Under the pieces are notes generated by a model that was given only the letters and a program-made list of their open reading frames with translations, was not told the DNA's origin and did no database searches. From contig BSBM01000597.1 in the NCBI GenBank assembly GCA_027924585.1, positions 765,501 to 829,500 on the forward strand: a stretch of DNA of 64,000 nt, given 5' to 3'. This document shows, one piece after another, positions 36,404 to 49,204 of this stretch (the stretch's first letter is position 1; each line of letters opens with the position of its first letter). The stretch is from Larix kaempferi (taxonomy: Eukaryota; Streptophyta; Pinopsida; Pinales; Pinaceae). The position numbers were made by a program, and so were the translations under genes.

Positions 36404-37150
36404 ATCTATCTCTTCATGCTCCACAATGTGTGCTAGAGGAAGGATAACTTGACTTCTTGTAATGCAACTAGTGAACCTGGAACATTGTAAGCATTTGCTT
36501 TCATGATAGCTGAAGAATAAGAATCAATGGTACAATCAACCCACTTTGAGTGATGTTCCCGCAAGAAGCGGACAAGTAATGTAGGAGGCACATTCTACAA
36601 ATACAAATTCAATTGATCAAATACACAATCCATCTCATTCTCAGATACAAATTCAATTTATCAAATACACAATCCATCTCATTCTCAAATAGATGGAGAA
36701 ATTTCAAGACGCTCAACAAACCACCAAAGATATCCTTATATTTAGATTCTCTCTGCGAGTACCATTCATAGGATTTACATTTCAAAATTATGGAATTAGG
36801 GTTCCTTGCTAACCTATAGTAGCATAATTTCTTAGAACAAAAAATGCCCCTATTAAGAGCTGAAAGGCCATCAGAAGAAGCAAGTTGACAACCTAACAAT
36901 TTGCTTGGAGATTTATGTATGGCAATGATCACGTCCTCCACCCCATCACTACCCAACAAAGACCAGCCATCATCTACAAAGCCATTCACGACATCATTGA
37001 AACTCGTGCATTAGCAAGAGTTCATCAAATATGCAAGGAAGATGATGATGTAGCAACATCTACTTATTTGTCTGGCCAAGATGTAAAACATTTGGAATAT
37101 TTCATTTCCATTATTCTAGATGTAATTTGGCATACAAGAGAGTCTACTCA
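36404..37150 (-). pseudogene. Class III HD-Zip gene, START-domain exons, degraded
   Basis: Minus strand. About 37010-36814 reads FNDVVNGFVDDGWSLLGSDG, VEDVIIAI, LASSDGLSALNRGIFCSKK. A GT follows at 36813, and the expected MLLQ end is shifted and stopped. Next, 36594 to about 36404 (acceptor TTTGTAG) reads NVPPTLLVRFLREHHSKWVD, then after a frameshift SQVILPLAHIVEHEE. These are the START-domain exons that precede the LCSGIDE exon now found at 12119. Weaker traces (LHI, HLGQTNK) extend to about 37150 with several stops. The homeodomain, leucine zipper and the miR165/166 target part of START are not in the window. The plus-strand frame at 36915-37163 is an antisense shadow. Confidence 0.82.
36602..36689. 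repeat. 44-bp tandem duplication inside an HD-Zip intron
   Basis: TACAAATTCAATTGATCAAA at 36602 recurs at 36646 (one difference), followed by the same TACACAATCCATCTCATTCTC. It falls in the intron 36595-36813 of the pseudogene. Confidence 0.9.
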
Positions 37151-37719
37151 ACAAGTGTTGTAAGAGAAGAAATGGCAGATGAGTATAAAGTGTGTAAAAT
37201 ATTTCAACTAAGCTATAGTGTAGTTATAATGTATGTAAAAATTATATTTATTTTATAATTTTATGTATCCGTGCAATGATAAAAATTATCAAATCTAGAG
37301 ATCTTACCCAATGAACTTTGAGAAAAAACATAAAAACCAAAATTCAAAAATAATATTATATGTAGTGACTTTGTAAAACATAATGTTTTGTGATGTCTGA
37401 TTTTCAAATTAATTGTAAAAGGCAGAACATATAGTCTCTTGCCTAACTAATAAAAGAACTTATGCCTAAATTAAGTTTAATGGAATTTCTATGTTTCTTT
37501 CTTAACACATTTTTTATTTGATTATTATATCTTTAATAAACTTATTTAGTAAAATATATTATTTTTAGAAAATTATTTTATGTTTAGTATTTCTTTAATG
37601 TGCAAATCATAAATATATAAAAACTAATTATAAATACAAATAATATGATAAGTTATGATCCAAAATATTTGAATAGAAAATACCACAAGATCTTGTCAAA
37701 ATTAATGCATCTCACAAAC
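37151..37719. other. AT-rich spacer
   Basis: No coding signal. It separates the HD-Zip remnant from flanking repeat block B. Confidence 0.5.
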
Positions 37720-39032
37720 ATATATAATTTCATGTTTAATATAACATTGATATATGACATAACATTTAAAAGATAATATAATAATATATGTTAAATTTAT
37801 TTGAGTTATTATTATTAACCATATATATATATATATATATATATAATGCATTTTGTAAATATAATATATAATTTTGTTTTTAATTATTGATATAATATTT
37901 AAAAAATAATAAAATAAAACAAAAAACGATAATTATTTTAACAAAAACGAATTAAAATATATGTTATTATATTATTAAGCTTTTATTAAAAATATTTAAT
38001 TAAATTAAATATTTATTTTTGTTTATGTTTTAATCACAAAAATTTCATGTGACCAAAATTTCATCTTGACTAATTTTCTATATAACTTGTATGTTTAATA
38101 ACAAATTTGTTAAATGAATTGTTTGCTTATATATAGAGAATGATATTTTATGTTTTTTGGAAGTTAAATTCTTATTCAAAATCTTTAATTTAATTTTTTT
38201 TTTTTAATATTTTTTTTTTAATTATAATAATAAATTTAATATATATATAAAATGTGGTTTATTGAAAAAGTCAAAATACTAATTTCTATTGAAAAATAAA
38301 GGATAATCTTCCATCAAATTAAATGTTTCTTAAAATCCAAAGATATTGGGATTATAAGATGAGAATATTGAAAGAATTGGTTAATGACTACATGACAACA
38401 TTGAGAAACAAAGATCTAACGTGTTTTTCAATGATGATAATATAGCAAAGTATTTAGAAAGTACCTTGTTAATTATTGATTTCAATCAATAATTAAGTTA
38501 TTTGACATTAAAGTAGAAAAAATTAAGAATAACTTTGTTATTGAGTTTGATGGTGTAAAGAACTATGGAAGAATATTAAAAATTCAATTGATTATCTCTT
38601 ATATACATATGGAAATTTAGACAAGCCATAGAAATGGATTAGCAATTAGTGTTTCTCATAATTTTTTCAACTAATATTATTAGCTATATATGTCATTTTC
38701 AATGTTGGAGGAAGGGCTAAACGAAAAAATTTCATCCCTGCAAATAATTGTAAGTCCAAGAGTTGTTCATTCCTCTTCATTCCTATATTTTTCCTTATTT
38801 CCTTTACTTTATTTTCTAAAGTCATCATCACTTTGTTAATTGTTACAACCATGCTTCGGAGCAATAACTAATAATTGAATCCTCATCCGTTCTTTTTGAA
38901 CAAGATATTTTTATTTTAGTTTTGTTCCATGGAAACCCCATCTAATCTTTCATAGGTGAACACATTTCATTTTCAATTTTTGTTCATCTAATTTTTGAAA
39001 TTTTTCTCTTACTAGATACTTAGAGTACTCGG
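37720..39032 (+). repeat. AT-rich flanking repeat block, copy B
   Basis: Same order of segments as blocks A and C, including AATGATGATAATATAGCAAAGTATTTAGAAAGT (split here only by reading) near 38430, matched near 50808, and the SINE empty site AAATGGATTAGCAATTAG at 38632-38649. It contains an AT tract at 37821-37845. No OMT sequence precedes it. It is cut at 39032, where the LTR of a copia element begins. Confidence 0.78.
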
Positions 39033-40864
39033 TGTTAAAGTTGCAACATCATGAGTCATTCTCCAAGTCAATCTTGTGTGCTAATATTGTGCCTCGTGTG
39101 TCGAGATAGTGCCTTATAGGAGCCTGAGTTTGACTCAAGAAACTTGGAGTAGAATATTGAGTTGGAATCAAGAATGACTAAGCCTTATGTGTAAAGGTTA
39201 AATCCTCATGTGTTGAGGTAAGTGATTTACATGTCAAAGTGATGGTGTTGTACAGTCTTGTTTGTCAATACTAAGGTCTTGTGTGTTAAGAAAGATCCTC
39301 ATGTGTTAAGGTGGTGCCTCATGTGTTAAGGTAATGCTTTGCTTGTCGAAGCATGAATGATGTGTGACATAATACTAACCATGGTCATAGAGATGGATAA
39401 GCTACTAGCATAGATCCATCTTAAACCCGTATCTATCAAGCACCGAGAGGGATCCAATTTCTTGAGGTGTATTTCTTTTTTTAAATTTAAACTCAAGAAA
39501 TTTAATCTCTCTTGATTGATAGATTCCTGTTCAAGTTTTAAGTTTTTATTTTATAAACGAATATCTATTTTTTTATTACTTTTCATAATATTTTATTTTT
39601 AGACCAAAGTGGATTTTTTTTAAATACTTTCCATAATTTTTTTATGAGTGGACATGAATTTTTTTAATTATTTTGTTATTAACAAACATTACATCACAAA
39701 CGTTACAACATCTCCCCATACTTACTTTACTTTACGTTACTTCTTTTTACTTTACTTTACCTACTTCTTTTTACTTCTTTTTACGCGCAATCACCTTTTA
39801 CGTTTTATTAGATGTAACGCTACATTTTTACGTTTTATTAGATGTAACGGTACATGACGTTAGAAGATATCCCCCATACTGGGTTGTAGAGTACCTCGTT
39901 CCACTCGGTGCAATTAAGTCTCCTCTAGAGACTAGATACCTCTAGATTGAATTACTTTAGCATATGACCACTTGGAGCGAGAGTAGAATGAGATGATCAC
40001 ATCATTGGAAAAATATCCTTAGTATATTTGATATGATAAATAATTAAGTTGGCACAAGTGGACCATGTATATAAGACAAGAGATAAAGATAAGATGAGTT
40101 AAGATAAGAGAGAACTCGAATTTGTTGACTTCACTGATCAGTGTGCTAAAAGAGTTAGCTATATGTTAACAAGAAAGTCTTCAGTTATCAAGTGTGCTAA
40201 TTTAGAGTTAAGTAAAGTGTTAACAAACAAGATTTAGTTAACTAAGTGTTACGCATGATGACACTTGAGTTAAACAAAAAAATGACACTTGAGTTACAAC
40301 ACTTGCATGATGACACTTCAGTTAAAATAAAAGACGACACTTGAGTTGCGACACTTGAGTTAGCCACCTGATTAAGTGATCTAGCACTCAGTTGAAGGGT
40401 GAGTCCATCCTGAATCCAGAAGACAAATATAAAATCCAAAGCATGAGAAGTATGGTACTATGGTTATGCAGGATTGATGAAACCAATGTTAGAGTGAATT
40501 CTCTCTTCAAGGCAATTCAAAACTTTTGTGCATGTGACCAAATTAGTGAACCGGTTTAGCGCAGAATATTATTCCGATTTATCTTATTTCACCTATCTTT
40601 CTTGCTCTATAATTGCACCACGGGTGCTTAGTATTTCTCGTTGATATTGCACTAGGGGTGCTTGATGAAATCTGTGCATTGTAAAGGAAACATTATTTCC
40701 TATCAATCAATATGCTAAGGAATATTTTCTTGAGGTTTTCTCACTCAATTTATAGATGGTTTCCCTAGGGTAAATTTCTGTGCCAACTGTGGATCTTTGT
40801 GATTTTGATTATTCATTGTTTTCAAGCACCATTGTAATTCCACAATTAAGATTAAAAATCAACA
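39033..40864 (+). repeat. 5' LTR of a second copia element
   Basis: Block A continues past the point where block B stops at 39032, and the inserted sequence begins TGTTAAAGTTGC. It ends AAAATCAACA directly before a primer-binding site, giving a TG...CA LTR of about 1.8 kb. Inside are short repetitive stretches: CCTCATGTGTTAAGGT near 39300, TTTACGTTTTATTAGATGTAACG twice at 39795-39850, and several GACACTTGAGTT units at 40258-40370. No matching 3' LTR is seen in the window. Confidence 0.65.
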
Positions 40865-40876
40865 TGGTCTCAGAGC
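40865..40876 (+). promoter_or_regulatory. Copia primer-binding site
   Basis: TGGTCTCAGAGC follows the LTR end; it differs by one base from the usual TGGTATCAGAGC. Confidence 0.7.
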
Positions 40877-40965
40877 CTAGGGCATGAAAGAGCTAAGTTG
40901 AGCATTCAAGATTGAGCCTACATTGATCCTCGGTGGTTTAATTTGAGCATAATACTTGAAGAATA

Positions 40966-41238
40966 ATGTCTTCAATCCAAGTAAGACCGGAAGACGGACT
41001 TGAAGGAACTTTGAACTTCAATACTTGGAAGGGTAGGATTCTGAATATCTTGGAAGAGTATGATCTATATGGGTATGTATCTAGTGTTGTTGAAGACCCT
41101 ACTACTAATGATGGGCACACTACTTTCAAGAAGAATCAATCCAAATCAAAGAGAATCATTTATGATTCTGGTTCCTTGCACGAAGTTCAGGGACCATTTA
41201 CATGCAATCATGATTTCATGAAACACGCTAAAGTTTAG
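40966..41238 (+). pseudogene. Copia gag, N-terminal fragment
   Basis: The frame starts MSSIQVRPEDGLEGTLNFNT and has the gag opening pattern LNFNTWKGRILNILEEYDL, then KNQSKSKRIIYDS. After about 41168 the similarity to copia gag stops, although the frame continues to 41238. The element is truncated here; protease, integrase and RT are missing. Confidence 0.75.
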
Positions 41239-41350
41239 TGAAATGAAAACATGCGAGCATTTCTTTGAACCAGGCATGCGAAGGCCCAAGCCTACCATGT
41301 CACTTAACACATAAGATAGGAAATCAAAATGCTGAAGCCTTATGAATTCA

Positions 41351-41470
41351 ATAGCGTGCGAGCATTATAGAAATACATAACACGCGAGTGTTATCAATTC
41401 AATAACACATGAGCGTTATAGAAATATATAACATGTGAGCATTATGAATTCTATAATACTTGAGTGTTAT
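41351..41470. repeat. Array of five 18-bp imperfect palindromes, period 25-26 bp
   Basis: Near-palindromes start at 41351, 41377, 41402, 41428 and 41453. Examples are ATAACACGCGAGTGTTAT and ATAACACATGAGCGTTAT. Spacers alternate between an 8-base AGAAATAY and a 7-base AATTC-containing form, so the larger period is about 51 bp. The centre is a conserved GAG. No gene is adjacent. Confidence 0.85.
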
Positions 41471-42301
41471 TGTTATATATAACGGTCGCGGGTTCCTGTT
41501 AATATATTAAAAGCCAAAAACAGGTCGCTTTCGCACTATGCATCCACTGTGCATTGGCCAAGTTCAACCAAAACGCTCAAGAATTTAGGGTTGCTAATGT
41601 GGAAGTGGAGGGTGAATTCAAAGAGAAAGGAGGGTGAATTCGAAGAGCAAGGAGGATTGGAAAGGTAGGCATCCAACTATTCATTATTGCCTCATTTCCT
41701 TAATAAAAATATAAATTTTTATATTTCCATAACTTAAAAATCCATATAAATGAAAATTCCAAAACTAAAATTTTTCAAAATTGTTATTTGACATATGGCA
41801 ATTCATCCATACTATCAATCCCCTTAATGAATTTTGCATCCACCTAAGCAATAATGGATTTGACCTCCGTCACCACCAAGACACTCAATCAGTGGATTTG
41901 GGTTTTCATCCCTATCAACTGATAAGAGATTTACTTCATGGAACAAGGATAGATAAATCCTCACATTCAAAATCTTGCCCATTCTTAATGAGGAAAATGA
42001 CTTCACCACCAAATCTGCCTCATCATACACTAGATTTTGAGCAAGGAAAGGGCCACAAACATGATATGCATTAGATACAAAGGAGATCTTTTCCATCAAT
42101 CATTAATCGATTTACATGTAGTTGATCCTCACCTTTCAATTTGGTTTACTTGTAGTTGTTATTATAGTATATTGAGATGATATTTATGTTTGTAATGGAT
42201 TCGTTCTTGCACATTTTTTTTACATTTTTTATTTTTGAGATGTTTAATTATAGCACATGTATATGTTTCTAATGATTTTTTTTTTTTAGATTTTGATTGC
42301 A
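41471..42301. other. Spacer with no supported gene
   Basis: Overlapping frames on both strands at 41781-42099 have no recognisable motif. A further small palindrome GTTATATATAAC follows the array. Confidence 0.45.
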
Positions 42302-43317
42302 GTGACAACCATGGAAGCACATACAGACTTCCAAAGAGAAATTCAGAGGCTTAGAGACATTCGAGCCTCAATTGTTATTGTTGAGCCACCACCTTTCAAT
42401 GGTCGAGGAACATCTAGTAGTGGAACTAGACCTGCACATCATGAGCACAGCCGGGAGCCCTACCCATGCATAGTATGCATCCATCCTTGATTTGGTCATG
42501 TCCAAACAAATGATAGCTTTAATGGGTATTTTACTCAGGTAAGTAAATGGTTAACAATTTAGTGTTGTTTGTAAATTATTTTTCCTTACTATACACATAT
42601 ATAGATTGCTAATATTTTTAATGATTTTAAAACTTGTAGTTGCTACAAGAAGAGGACGACGGGAAATACTTTTCCACTGCTGATTCCCAGGATGGTCTAG
42701 AGGTTCATGCATGAGAACCGTTTGATGTACAAGATGTTTTCATACCTTCGGAAACAACAACTCACACTGAGGAAACTATTTCAACATGTCATTAGTTTAA
42801 TACATGTTAGTTTGTTATCATGTGTTACTTATTTAATGGTACCTGAACTAATATTTACAATTTTCTAAATTGTACATTGTAGATCCCCCTCAGAGGGAAA
42901 TCATTTCATGTAGTGATATCCCCCCTGGTGGGGAGACAAGTGCTACATGGCCCATAGGGGATCAATAGGTGGAAGAACGTTTCTTAAAATTGGTTGAAGC
43001 ATACAGTACATCGGTATGTATTTCATCAATGTTAGTTTGTTAATACATGCTATTTCATTGATCAATGCATTTCTAGCTATGTCAGTAATTGGTGATTGTA
43101 GCCACCACCTGCTATATTTAGGAAACAATCAACGGTTTCCTCTCCTCATAGTCCAAACGTACAGAAGGGAAAAGTGTATAAGAGAGGCTCCACACCTAGA
43201 AAGGGTGTAGATGTCCTCTATAGGAGACATGCGGGAGATCCATCTACACCTCACCTAACAAGGATCATTGATGTTGCAGTTAGTGCTGCATCTATAATAG
43301 CAACATGTCATATAGAG
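42302..43317 (+). pseudogene. Degenerate multi-exon locus of unknown identity
   Basis: Four exon-like segments have plausible splice signals. 42302-42538 (MEAHTDFQREIQRLRDIRAS, then PPPFNGRGTSSSG) ends at GTAAGT. 42640 to about 42788 follows TTGTAG (LLQEEDDGKYFSTADSQDGL). 42883-43013 (DPPQREIISCSDIPPGGETS, then VEERFLKLVEAYSTS) ends at GTATGT. 43102-43317 follows ATTGTAG (QKGKVYKRGSTPRKGVDVLY, then RRHAGDPSTPHLTRIIDVAV). In-frame stops occur in the first three. The acidic start and basic later part do not identify a family. It could be a decayed host gene or an accessory frame of a DNA transposon. Confidence 0.35.
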
Positions 43318-43519
43318 GTAACTATTCAACAATTACAATGCATAATATTTAACCATGTTAATATATTGTTTATTCATGCATGTCTATCTATGGATCAAGT
43401 GATGTACCGACAAGGACCTCTTTGTGCTCACAAAGACTGGTCGTGAATTGAATGCCAAAAGTTGGCTTCTTCTATTATGTTGAATCGATTACAATGATAA
43501 ATACAAAGTAAACATTTTT

Positions 43520-43800
43520 TTTCATATTAAAATCTATAATATTACAATATATAATAATGTAAAATTTTAAATTATTAACAATTTTTTCCATATAACAATC
43601 TAAAATAATTTATAATATTACAATAGATAATGTAAAATTTTAAATTATTAACAACTTTTCAGTATTACAATCTATAATAATTTATAATATTACAATATAT
43701 AATAATGTAAAATTTTAAATTATTAACCATTTTTTCCATATAACAATCTATAATAATTTATAATATTACAATATATAATAATGCAAATTTTAAATTATTG
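43520..43800. repeat. AT-rich tandem repeat, unit about 75 bp, about four units
   Basis: TGTAAAATTTTAAATTATTAAC-like cores begin at 43559, 43631, 43706 and 43782, with shared TATAACAATCTA and AATTTATAATATTACAATA segments between them. Confidence 0.85.
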
Positions 43801-46469
43801 TATTGAAATCATTGATATATTTTTTGTGACTATGACAGATGAAGGCCTACTTTCGGGTCAAGAAGAATATGAATCAGTCTTCTCGACTGACCCATTTCCT
43901 TCTTTATTAATTGCTTGTCCCACCATACTCACATCCTTTAATAGTAAGAATGGTATCGTTGATTTTCCTTGAGACAGTATCTGAATGCCGAGGATAAAGC
44001 TTCATCCTTGTATCGGGGGTCCGAGTGATTGAATTACATACTTGGACGAAAGACAGGCCTGCTCATACAACACTAAATGAAATAAAACTTATATTTCTTA
44101 CAAACTGGAATAACAAACGAATAAATTGGTTGGTTCTACCAACTTGAATAAATACTGACACTTTATAGGTAAGTTTGGTCTACTACTCGCTAGTGCTGTT
44201 TGTTGCGCTATGTTGGCTCGCTTTCTACCTTTATTAGTCCCTTCCAGCGGTAGGCACAGTAGGGACTATGGAGATCGTTCAGTTGAATTAGCATTACTTT
44301 GGCACTGGTTTTTATGCGATTTATCGTAAGGATTTAAGATCTCCAACTCAACCAAAGTAAAATTATTCTCAGTATCACTCCTTTTTCTCCAGGAACCCGG
44401 CTACTTCATGTTGATCTTCATGGTAGGAATTGTGTAAAAATGGCCAAAAATAGTTTAGAATTTAGTAAATTTGACAGCACCCTACCAACCTATGCATTTT
44501 TTAGAATATTTGCAAACTTATCAGAGCTTATCCATCCTGAATTGTACAATAATCGACCATATCACTTGCATGTAGCCTGGCACACAATTATATGTAATAA
44601 TCGACCCTATCACTTGCATGCATCCTGCCATGCAAAGCATTCATGCAGCCTCCCTACTTGCCACAGACTCTAGGTAAATTCTAAGACATGTTTTACTCCA
44701 CGTCAGTGCATGTGCATACAAATCAATAGGCACAAATAAATTGACATATTCTATTCTCAAACGAAAAGATTATATAAAAAGGCAGAGTGGGAGGGAAAAA
44801 TGAGGAAGGACCAGCCAGACTAGAGGGATCGGTTGAAACATTTCACCTCTCTCACTTTTGACATAGACACAAATCTCTCCCAATAAACTGTTTAAAATTT
44901 TATCTAATTTACTACATATAAATAATCATAAAAATGTTAAATAATACAATTTTTTCATAATAAATAATTCTAATTTTATATATACTCAAATTCAAAAAAA
45001 AAAAGAATTTTGAAGTATTCAAACACCAAGCTTCGCTAGATAAAAAATTCTTACATGCCTAGACAATGAAAGGAACCTATCAATCGATCATCAATTTTTT
45101 GTCTGTTAAATTTTAGTTTAGTTTTGATCGCAATTTAATTTTAGTTTTACACATCTTAACTATTTTTTATTGTTTTTACCATTGATTACAAAAATCATAG
45201 AAGAATAGTTTCCGAATGCCAAATAAGAAACATATTTATCAAAACAACGTAGAAGATGGAGAACATTTTGTGCCCAAATCACATGAAAATGATCTAAAAT
45301 ATAATAGCATAATCCGAATATGAATACAGATTCGAGTATGATTGGATAAAGAAAAACTACGTCACCAAAAATTCTAATATAGAAAAAATACTGAAGTAGG
45401 TTACTTATACATTAAAAAAAAATCAAATTTAAAAAAATTTAAAAATATAGATAAACTATATCTATATTATAATATTAATCTAAATTATAAAACCAATATC
45501 TTTATATTATAAAAAAATTGTATATAATGTTTTTTATAAAATTTAAGCTTTAACTTTTTATAAAATAAATCTAATCTAAAAATAAAAAACTAACCTAAAA
45601 CATAAAATTTAAAACTTAATATATAAAATAAAAAACTAAGCAAAATACGAAAACTAAACTAAAAAGAAAAATAAAGCATTGGTTGCATTAAAGGAAAGTA
45701 AACGAAAAAGAAAGCATTGGTTGCATTGAACGAAAATAAAGAAATCAACAAAAAGACTCAGTGGGAGTGCACAATCACGTTGTGGGGAAAATTGCAAATT
45801 GTAAAACAAGTAAACCTTACCAAAATAAAATCCCTGGATCTGAGCTGCTAAAGTTCCACTTCGAACCCTAATCTGTAGATCTTGGTTCGTTGGCCCAGCT
45901 CCTGTATTTTATCCGGATTTGAATTATATTAAATGGATATAATACAGTCAACTATATGTTGATGTACCGTATTCGTACAATGCCGAATTTTGGTTGAATT
46001 TGCTGGAATTTTCATATAGAAAAATCAAATACCATTTAATTATGCTACTATGATCTAAAGGAAAGATTGTGTATGATTGATCCATTCCATTTTTGGATTA
46101 GTTGAGCCCTTTTATCCTCTAGAGGTTTGACAGGATGCCATGTTAAGTCATTTTCCTTCTTCTAGCTGTGATTTCGAGGAGATAGAGGTCGTTTTGATCT
46201 GCAGCCCAAGAGGAACCGATTTTATGGAAGTTTAGTGCCAACCAAGAGTTTGATTTTGAGGGATGGAGGCGGGTTTTAAACATTAATGTGAAGCCTAAAG
46301 ATGGTATCGAGGAAGAGATTGGGTATAAGACTCTCAAAGCATGGAAAATTATAGCACACAGAGATCACACAATAATGAAATATTAAAATTTATTTAAAAT
46401 CACACGATGTACAGTGTTTACCTTTCTCCATTTTCCTTTGCTATCTCCATTGCCCTCCACTTCAACTTC
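43801..46469. other. Spacer with weak exon-like pieces
   Basis: After TATGACAG an open segment at 43839-43972 (GLLSGQEEYESVFSTDPF) could be another exon of the locus to its left, but no family is recognised. A short duplication (ATAATCGACC...TATCACTTGCATG) occurs at about 44548 and 44597. 44880-45660 is AT-rich. On the minus strand 46337-46143 has a 64-codon frame with no known motif. Confidence 0.4.
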
Positions 46470-46498
46470 CTTTAGGTGATGCAATTCATGCACATCCA

Positions 46499-47950
46499 TC
46501 AGAGATTGTCTTTCAATGGTGCACAAATCCAACTGAATCCCCTAATGAACTTCCTATACAAAGTGGAAAGTCCATGGAAAATCCTCACTCCAATCGTGCT
46601 TGTCGGTTCATGCCAATCCAATATTCCCTTCATCTTTTCTGGGTCCATCACCAACCCTCTGCCCGAGATTACGAATCCCAAGTACACCAGTTCTTCCTTC
46701 ATGAAGAAACACTTTTGCAGGTTCACCATCAGCTTCTCTTCCTGCAACTTCTGCAATAAATGTCGAATGTGCTACAAGTGTTTAGTCTTGGTTCGACTGA
46801 AAATCAGAATGTCGTCTAAATAGACTACGACAAACTTTCCCAACAATGGTTTCAGTACTTTATTCATCAATCGCATGAATGTACTGGGTGCATTAGTCAA
46901 TCCGAATGACATGACTAACCACTCATACAGCCCTTCCTTCATCTTGAATGTTGTTTTCCATTCATCTCCTTCTCTAACCCGAATCTGGTGATAACCTCTC
47001 TTCAGGTCTATCCTCGTGAAGTACTTCACTCCACTCAAACAATTCATGAAGTCGTCCATTCTCAGCAATGGAAACCAATACTTGATCGTGATCTTGTTGA
47101 TAGCTCTGTAGTCTGTACACATCCTCCATTCTCCACCTTTCTTCGGTACTAATACTGCTGGTACCATGCACAGACTCAGACTCTCTTTGATCAACCCTCT
47201 GTCCAACAGCTCCTAGACCTGTTGATTGAGTTCTTGACCTTCTGTCGGACTCATCCTATGCAGTTCCTTGTTTGGCAGACTTAACCCTGGAATCAAGTCG
47301 ATCTAATGGGATATGCTCCTTGTCGGTGGCAATCCCATCGGTGTCTCGTTGACTGCTATACTATGAAACTCTTCGAGCATCTTTCCGAATTCGATTGGAA
47401 TTTTCTCCATTGTCACACTCTCGACACATGGTCCTTTTGGAATGATCGCAAAACATCCCAACTGCTTTTCCTCCTCCGTAAGGAATTCTTTCGCTGAACA
47501 CATCAGCACGTGCTTCTCCAAAAAGTTGCTCTTGCCCTGCTTACCATCGGCTTGCTCCTCCAATTTCAGCTTAAGAGTCCTCTTCATGCCATTTTTCCAC
47601 ACTGTGACTGTGTTGGCTTGACCATCATAGATCATTTTTTGATCATAGTGCCATGGTCTTCCTAACAACAGATGTCACACGTCCATTGGAATTACGTCGC
47701 ACAGTACGCTGTCCTCTAACTTTCCAACCTTGAAGTTAATCAGGCACTGTCTGGTCACCTTCACAAGGTGTCCTTTCTACAACCATGAGATCTTGTAAGG
47801 GTGTGGATGTTCTCGACACTCCAACCCGATCTTTTTTATCACCTCTGTCGACACAAGATTCTCAGTGCTTCCAACATCAACTATGGTCTTGCAATGCCAT
47901 TCGCTGATTCACACCTTCGTTCGAAAGATCACCTTCCACTGTGTCGGCTC
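46499..47950 (-). pseudogene. Gypsy protease and reverse transcriptase
   Basis: Protease-like sequence near 47900 reads IVDVGSTENLVS, where DSG is usual, followed by LGRPWHYDQKMIYDG (47668-47303). RT at 47206-46772 reads [54 protein letters not shown] and the catalytic YLDD in [15 protein letters not shown]. After a frameshift the thumb/connection part continues (KCFFMKEELVYLGFVISGRG) to 46499. Stops separate the pieces. Confidence 0.85.
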
Positions 47951-48109
47951 TTGCTCGTCGTGTTAATCTTCCTGAACCAATGCTTTGTTGAACGCCTGAC
48001 TTCGATTCCTTCTTTTCTCCTCTCTACTGCCATCGGATGTCAATTCTTCCCTCTCGTCGACTTTCTCATCTCTTCGACGTCTGGGTTTCAACTCCTCTAC
48101 AACATGTAG

Positions 48110-49204
48110 GTTCTATGGGCATTCATATGCCTTGTGTCCTACTCCACGACACTTGTAACAGATTATGGTTGGTCTGTTAGCACCTTTTCTATTGGATGGA
48201 CCACTTCGACCATACGTACCTCGACCACGAGTCTCACGACCATCACGTCAGCTCTCTTGTGCTTTCTCCCTTGTCGATTTCCCTTCCACATGTCGACTAT
48301 CTTTGACAGTTTCCTTCTTGTAACCGCTACTTTGACCTTTCGCGGAAACAGTCCTCGCAACCCGACCAGTCGTCCTACCTCTAGTCACTGTGGATTTTCT
48401 GGACAGTTTCTCTTCTTCCTTCAGAGCTAACTGGTAGGCTTCCCCCACTACTCTGAATCTTGACATGCTCAATTCATCCTGAATGGCATATCTCAAGCCG
48501 TTCACATACCTAGCAACAACTTCTTCTCCTTCGTCAATTTGCCCCGACCTTATCGACAATCTATAGAACTATTTTGTGTACTCCTTCATGGTCATCTCCT
48601 TTTGTCAAAATTTTGGCAACTTCCTTAATAGGGAAATCACATAATCATTTGGCAAGAACTTCCCTTTCAGCTTGGCGACCATCCTATCCCAAGACTTGAT
48701 CTTCTCCTTGCCTTTCTTGACTCTATAAACCTGCACATTGTCCCACCACAATGAGGCATGACCCTTCAACCTCAGACATGCAGTCTTAACCCGCTTAGGA
48801 TCCTCTATCTACTCTATGTCGAAGTATTTCTCCATTTCTTTGAACCAATCTATCAAGTATTCTGGATCCAGACTTCCCAAGTAGGTACGAACATCTATCT
48901 TTGCCCAACCTCTCATCTCCGTCAGAAGCTTGATGACTTTTTCTTCTGGATCATCTTCCGCTGCTTCCCGTGGTTCCACTTCTTCGACTTCCTCGTCGCT
49001 GTGGTCTAACGCATCAAGAACAAAAACATGCCTCTGGCTTTCTTTGATCATTGTGACTTTATTTGTCAAAGTTCGCATTGTTCGGACGCACTCATCGAAC
49101 ATCTCACGATCAACTGTGACTGTTGCGCCACGTGCTCTTCGTCCTCGGACATTAACACCTCTGTGAGCCATTTTCAACCTCTGTTGAAACTCCCACTCGT
49201 CCAA
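48110..49204 (-). pseudogene. Gypsy gag with CCHC knuckle
   Basis: A start codon is available at 49204 (MDEWEFQQRLKMAHRG) or 49171 (MAHRGVNVRGRRARG). The chain has an acidic stretch (DHSDEEVEEVEPREAAEDD), then YLGSLDPEYLIDWFKEMEKY, which is typical of plant gypsy gag. After a break it resumes at 48559 with DEGEEVVARYVNGLRYAIQD and a basic tail. A knuckle CYKCRGVGHKAYEC is read near 48160-48119. Confidence 0.82.

Noticed and set aside
36915-37163. Plus-strand 82-codon frame
   Set aside because: It lies antisense to HD-Zip START exons whose homology explains the open codons.
43839-44430. Possible organelle-derived or further host exon
   Set aside because: Codons are plausible for a short span, but no plastid or mitochondrial gene is recognised.
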